A DNA stretch of 7,551 bases from the NCBI GenBank assembly GCA_964442675.1, contig CAYUAE010000098.1, positions 1 to 7,551 on the forward strand. The letters run 5' to 3'. Source of the stretch: Methylomarinum sp964442675. GTDB lineage: Bacteria; Pseudomonadota; Gammaproteobacteria; Methylococcales; Methylomonadaceae. The notes below the pieces were generated by a model that saw nothing but the letters and a program-made list of their open reading frames with translations, was not told where the DNA came from and searched no databases. This document shows, one piece after another, positions 6,079-7,551 of this stretch. The translations under genes and the position numbers were made by a program. The first letter of the stretch is position 1. Each line of letters opens with the position of its first letter.

Positions 6079-6478
6079 GGTGTGCAAGGGTTTCCAGAAT
6101 GAGGGGTGGAATCGCTTTCGGCCGCATGCTGTGTACGTCGAGACAGGCAATGCGAATATCGCCCTGACACAGTACCGTATTTTCGCGTATGACCTGTTGT
6201 TTGAACATGAAACTGGTTTTTTTAGCGAGCGTCACCTCAGCTGTCACCTGTAGCAAATCATTAAAACGCGCCGGTTTTAAATAATCCACCTGCACCGAGC
6301 GAACGACAAAAATCACGCCCGCTTCAGTCATCAGTTGATCTTGTTCAAAACCGGCGGCGCGCAGGTATTCGGTTCGGGCGCGTTCAAAAAATTTAAGATA
6401 ATTGGCATAAAACACCACGCCACCGGCATCGGTATCTTCATAATAAACGCGGACAGGCCAGTTAAATGTTTGCATCAT
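6068..6478 (-). CDS. ybgC: Tol-Pal-associated acyl-CoA thioesterase YbgC (hotdog fold)
   Basis: YbgC is a cytoplasmic hotdog-fold thioesterase that hydrolyses acyl-CoA and is almost always found at the head of the tol-pal operon; its exact role in envelope biology is not settled. The 136-residue product has the family length and the N-terminal signature WPVRVYYEDTDAGGVVFYANY at about residues 7-27. Asp17 aligns with the catalytic aspartate (Asp18 of E. coli YbgC). ERARTEYLR (32-40) and FVVRSVQVDY (57-66) are also characteristic. The histidine found in E. coli (VYHASY) is a tyrosine here (VFYANY), a substitution I recall as common in the family. Two ATGs lie in tandem (6478 and 6475); the first overlaps the ruvB stop by one base (TGATG). 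No Shine-Dalgarno is evident, which suggests re-initiation after ruvB. The C-terminal end overlaps the start of tolQ by 11 nt. Confidence 0.95.
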   Translation of the reverse strand: MMQTFNWPVRVYYEDTDAGGVVFYANYLKFFERARTEYLRAAGFEQDQLMTEAGVIFVVRSVQVDYLKPARFNDLLQVTAEVTLAKKTSFMFKQQVIRENTVLCQGDIRIACLDVHSMRPKAIPPLILETLAHHEQ

Positions 6479-7515
6479 CAGTCATCAAAAAGTGATTGTG
6501 TCACAGCTTCAGTTGCCGGCGGTTTCAGGCCAAAATGCAAATAGGCTTTCTGGGTGACGATACGCCCGCGGGGTGTGCGCATGATAAAGCCTTGTTGCAA
6601 TAAATACGGCTCCAGCACATCTTCTATCGTGCCCCGCTCTTCGCTGATGGCGGCCGCCAGTGTATCCAGTCCGACCGGCCCGCCATCAAAATGTTCAATC
6701 ATCGATTTAAGTAATTTCCGGTCCAGGGTATCGAAGCCATTATCGTCGATTTTCAACATTTTAAGCGCCTGGGCGGCAATGTCTTGCGTAACATTGCCAT
6801 CGCTTTTGACTTCGGCAAAATCTCTGACCCGGCGCAGCAGCCGGTTGGCAATACGTGGTGTGCCACGGGAACGGCTGGCGATTTCAATCGCGCCTTCTTC
6901 GGCCATTTCCATTTTCAATAAACGCGCCGAGCGCATGACAATTCGAGTCAGTTCTTCAACCGTATAAAATTCCAGCCGTTGCACGATACCAAAGCGATCG
7001 CGTAACGGCGAGGTCAAAAGCCCGGCCCGGGTGGTGGCGCCAACCAGGGTAAATGGCGGTAAATCCAGCTTGATCGAGCGCGCGGCAGGGCCTTCGCCGA
7101 TCATGATGTCGATCTGATAATCTTCCATCGCCGGATACAACACTTCTTCGATAGCTGGATTCAGGCGGTGAATTTCGTCGATAAACAGCACATCATGGGC
7201 TTCGAGGTTGGTCAACAAAGCGGCCAGATCGCCGGCTTTATCCAGTACCGGGCCTGAGGTTTGCCGAATATTGACGCCCATTTCGGTGGCGATAATATTG
7301 GCCAGTGTGGTTTTACCAAGGCCTGGCGGGCCAAAAATCAGCACATGATCCAGCGCTTCTGCGCGGGCGACGGCGGCCTGGACAAAAATTTCCATCTGCT
7401 GGCGTAATTCTGCCTGGCCGATATAGTCTTTCAGACGCTTTGGCCGAATCGCACGATCGACGCTGTCTTCTTCGTTTTGGGGCGTCGCACTGATCAGACG
7501 GTCGCTTTCAATCAT
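6478..7515 (-). CDS. ruvB: Holliday junction branch-migration helicase RuvB
   Basis: RuvB is the hexameric AAA+ motor that, with RuvA, drives Holliday-junction branch migration in recombination and repair. The 345-residue protein begins MIESDRLISA, matching the RuvB N-terminus closely. Walker A (GPPGLGKT) is at 62-69 and Walker B (FIDEIH) at 111-116. Sensor 1 (GATT) is at 159-162 and the arginine finger Arg174 lies within SPLRDRFG. Sensor 2 (RGTPRIANRLLRR) is at 217-229. The winged-helix DNA-binding domain covers about 260-330, with GGPVGLDTLAAAI at 278-290 and RTPRGR at 313-318. All catalytic residues are present. The ATG at 7515 has no recognisable Shine-Dalgarno. The frame stays open to the window edge, but those 12 codons contain no alternative start. 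The stop overlaps ybgC by one base. ruvA would be expected upstream, outside the window. Confidence 0.98.
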   Translation of the reverse strand: MIESDRLISATPQNEEDSVDRAIRPKRLKDYIGQAELRQQMEIFVQAAVARAEALDHVLIFGPPGLGKTTLANIIATEMGVNIRQTSGPVLDKAGDLAALLTNLEAHDVLFIDEIHRLNPAIEEVLYPAMEDYQIDIMIGEGPAARSIKLDLPPFTLVGATTRAGLLTSPLRDRFGIVQRLEFYTVEELTRIVMRSARLLKMEMAEEGAIEIASRSRGTPRIANRLLRRVRDFAEVKSDGNVTQDIAAQALKMLKIDDNGFDTLDRKLLKSMIEHFDGGPVGLDTLAAAISEERGTIEDVLEPYLLQQGFIMRTPRGRIVTQKAYLHFGLKPPATEAVTQSLFDD

Positions 7516-7551
7516 AGGGTTATTTGGTTTGTTGGCGTTACGATGGGTTTC
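7516..7551. other. upstream edge with no assigned gene
   Basis: These 36 bases precede ruvB. On the minus strand one frame carries a TAA at 7540-7538 after only three codons, which could be the end of an upstream gene such as ruvA, but too little is present to identify it. I see no Shine-Dalgarno for ruvB and no promoter. Confidence 0.3.

Noticed and set aside
6079..6150. Upstream extension of tolQ to an ATG at 6150 (24 more residues).
   Set aside because: The added residues lie wholly within ybgC coding sequence and do not resemble any TolQ N-terminus; the ATG at 6078 gives the family length and start.
7542..7550. GATGGGTTT upstream of ruvB repeats half of the palindrome between tolB and pal (2710-2718), suggesting a shared operator.
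   Set aside because: A 9-base match in 7.5 kb is not very unlikely, the second half of the palindrome is absent or cut off by the window edge, and there is no further support.
1..7551. Search for mobile elements, CRISPR arrays, tRNA or rRNA genes, toxin-antitoxin or defence genes, or a novel system.
   Set aside because: The window is filled by ten intact conserved genes with gaps of at most 73 bp; no terminal inverted repeats, regular spacer arrays, cloverleaf-like sequences or foreign-looking composition were seen.

Overview
All nine protein-coding genes lie on the minus strand, in one tight head-to-tail block. In transcription order they are ruvB (7515 to 6478), ybgC, tolQ, tolR, tolA, tolB, pal, cpoB (ybgF), queE and queC (ends at base 1); counting pal and cpoB separately this makes ten CDS in all. 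This is the classic Tol-Pal cell-envelope cluster. It is preceded by the Holliday-junction helicase gene ruvB and followed by two genes for 7-deazaguanine (queuosine precursor) synthesis. I recall the same order, ruvB-ybgC-tolQRAB-oprL-ybgF-queE-queC, from Pseudomonas, whereas Escherichia coli has the tol genes without the ruv and que flanks. The window therefore points to a non-enteric gammaproteobacterium with roughly balanced GC (judged by eye). The genus cannot be fixed from the sequence alone; a methanotroph or another environmental lineage is possible.

Layout. Bases 7516-7551 are a short upstream stretch with no identifiable gene. From ruvB to tolB each gene touches or overlaps the next: a 1-nt overlap ruvB/ybgC, an 11-nt overlap ybgC/tolQ, a 4-nt ATGA overlap tolQ/tolR, a 2-nt gap tolR-tolA and a 6-nt gap tolA-tolB. 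The only real intergenic space is 73 bp between tolB and pal (2672-2744). It holds a perfect 6-bp hairpin and a good ribosome binding site for pal. The second half is again compact: a 4-nt overlap pal/cpoB, abutting cpoB/queE and a 5-nt gap queE-queC.

Function. TolQ, TolR and TolA form the inner-membrane, proton-motive-force-driven motor. TolB (periplasm) and Pal (outer-membrane lipoprotein) are its outer partners. CpoB couples the machine to septal peptidoglycan synthesis, and YbgC is a cytoplasmic acyl-CoA thioesterase. Together they drive outer-membrane constriction at division. RuvB drives branch migration in recombination repair. QueE and QueC make successive deazaguanine intermediates for tRNA queuosine. 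All ten genes look intact, with their key residues present.

I found no mobile element, CRISPR array, RNA gene, pseudogene or sign of horizontal transfer. I do not see an undescribed system here. The findings are small: the tolB-pal hairpin, a dnaX-like slippery heptamer in tolA, a tandem repeat in TolA, a lone cysteine in TolA, and the tol-que linkage.
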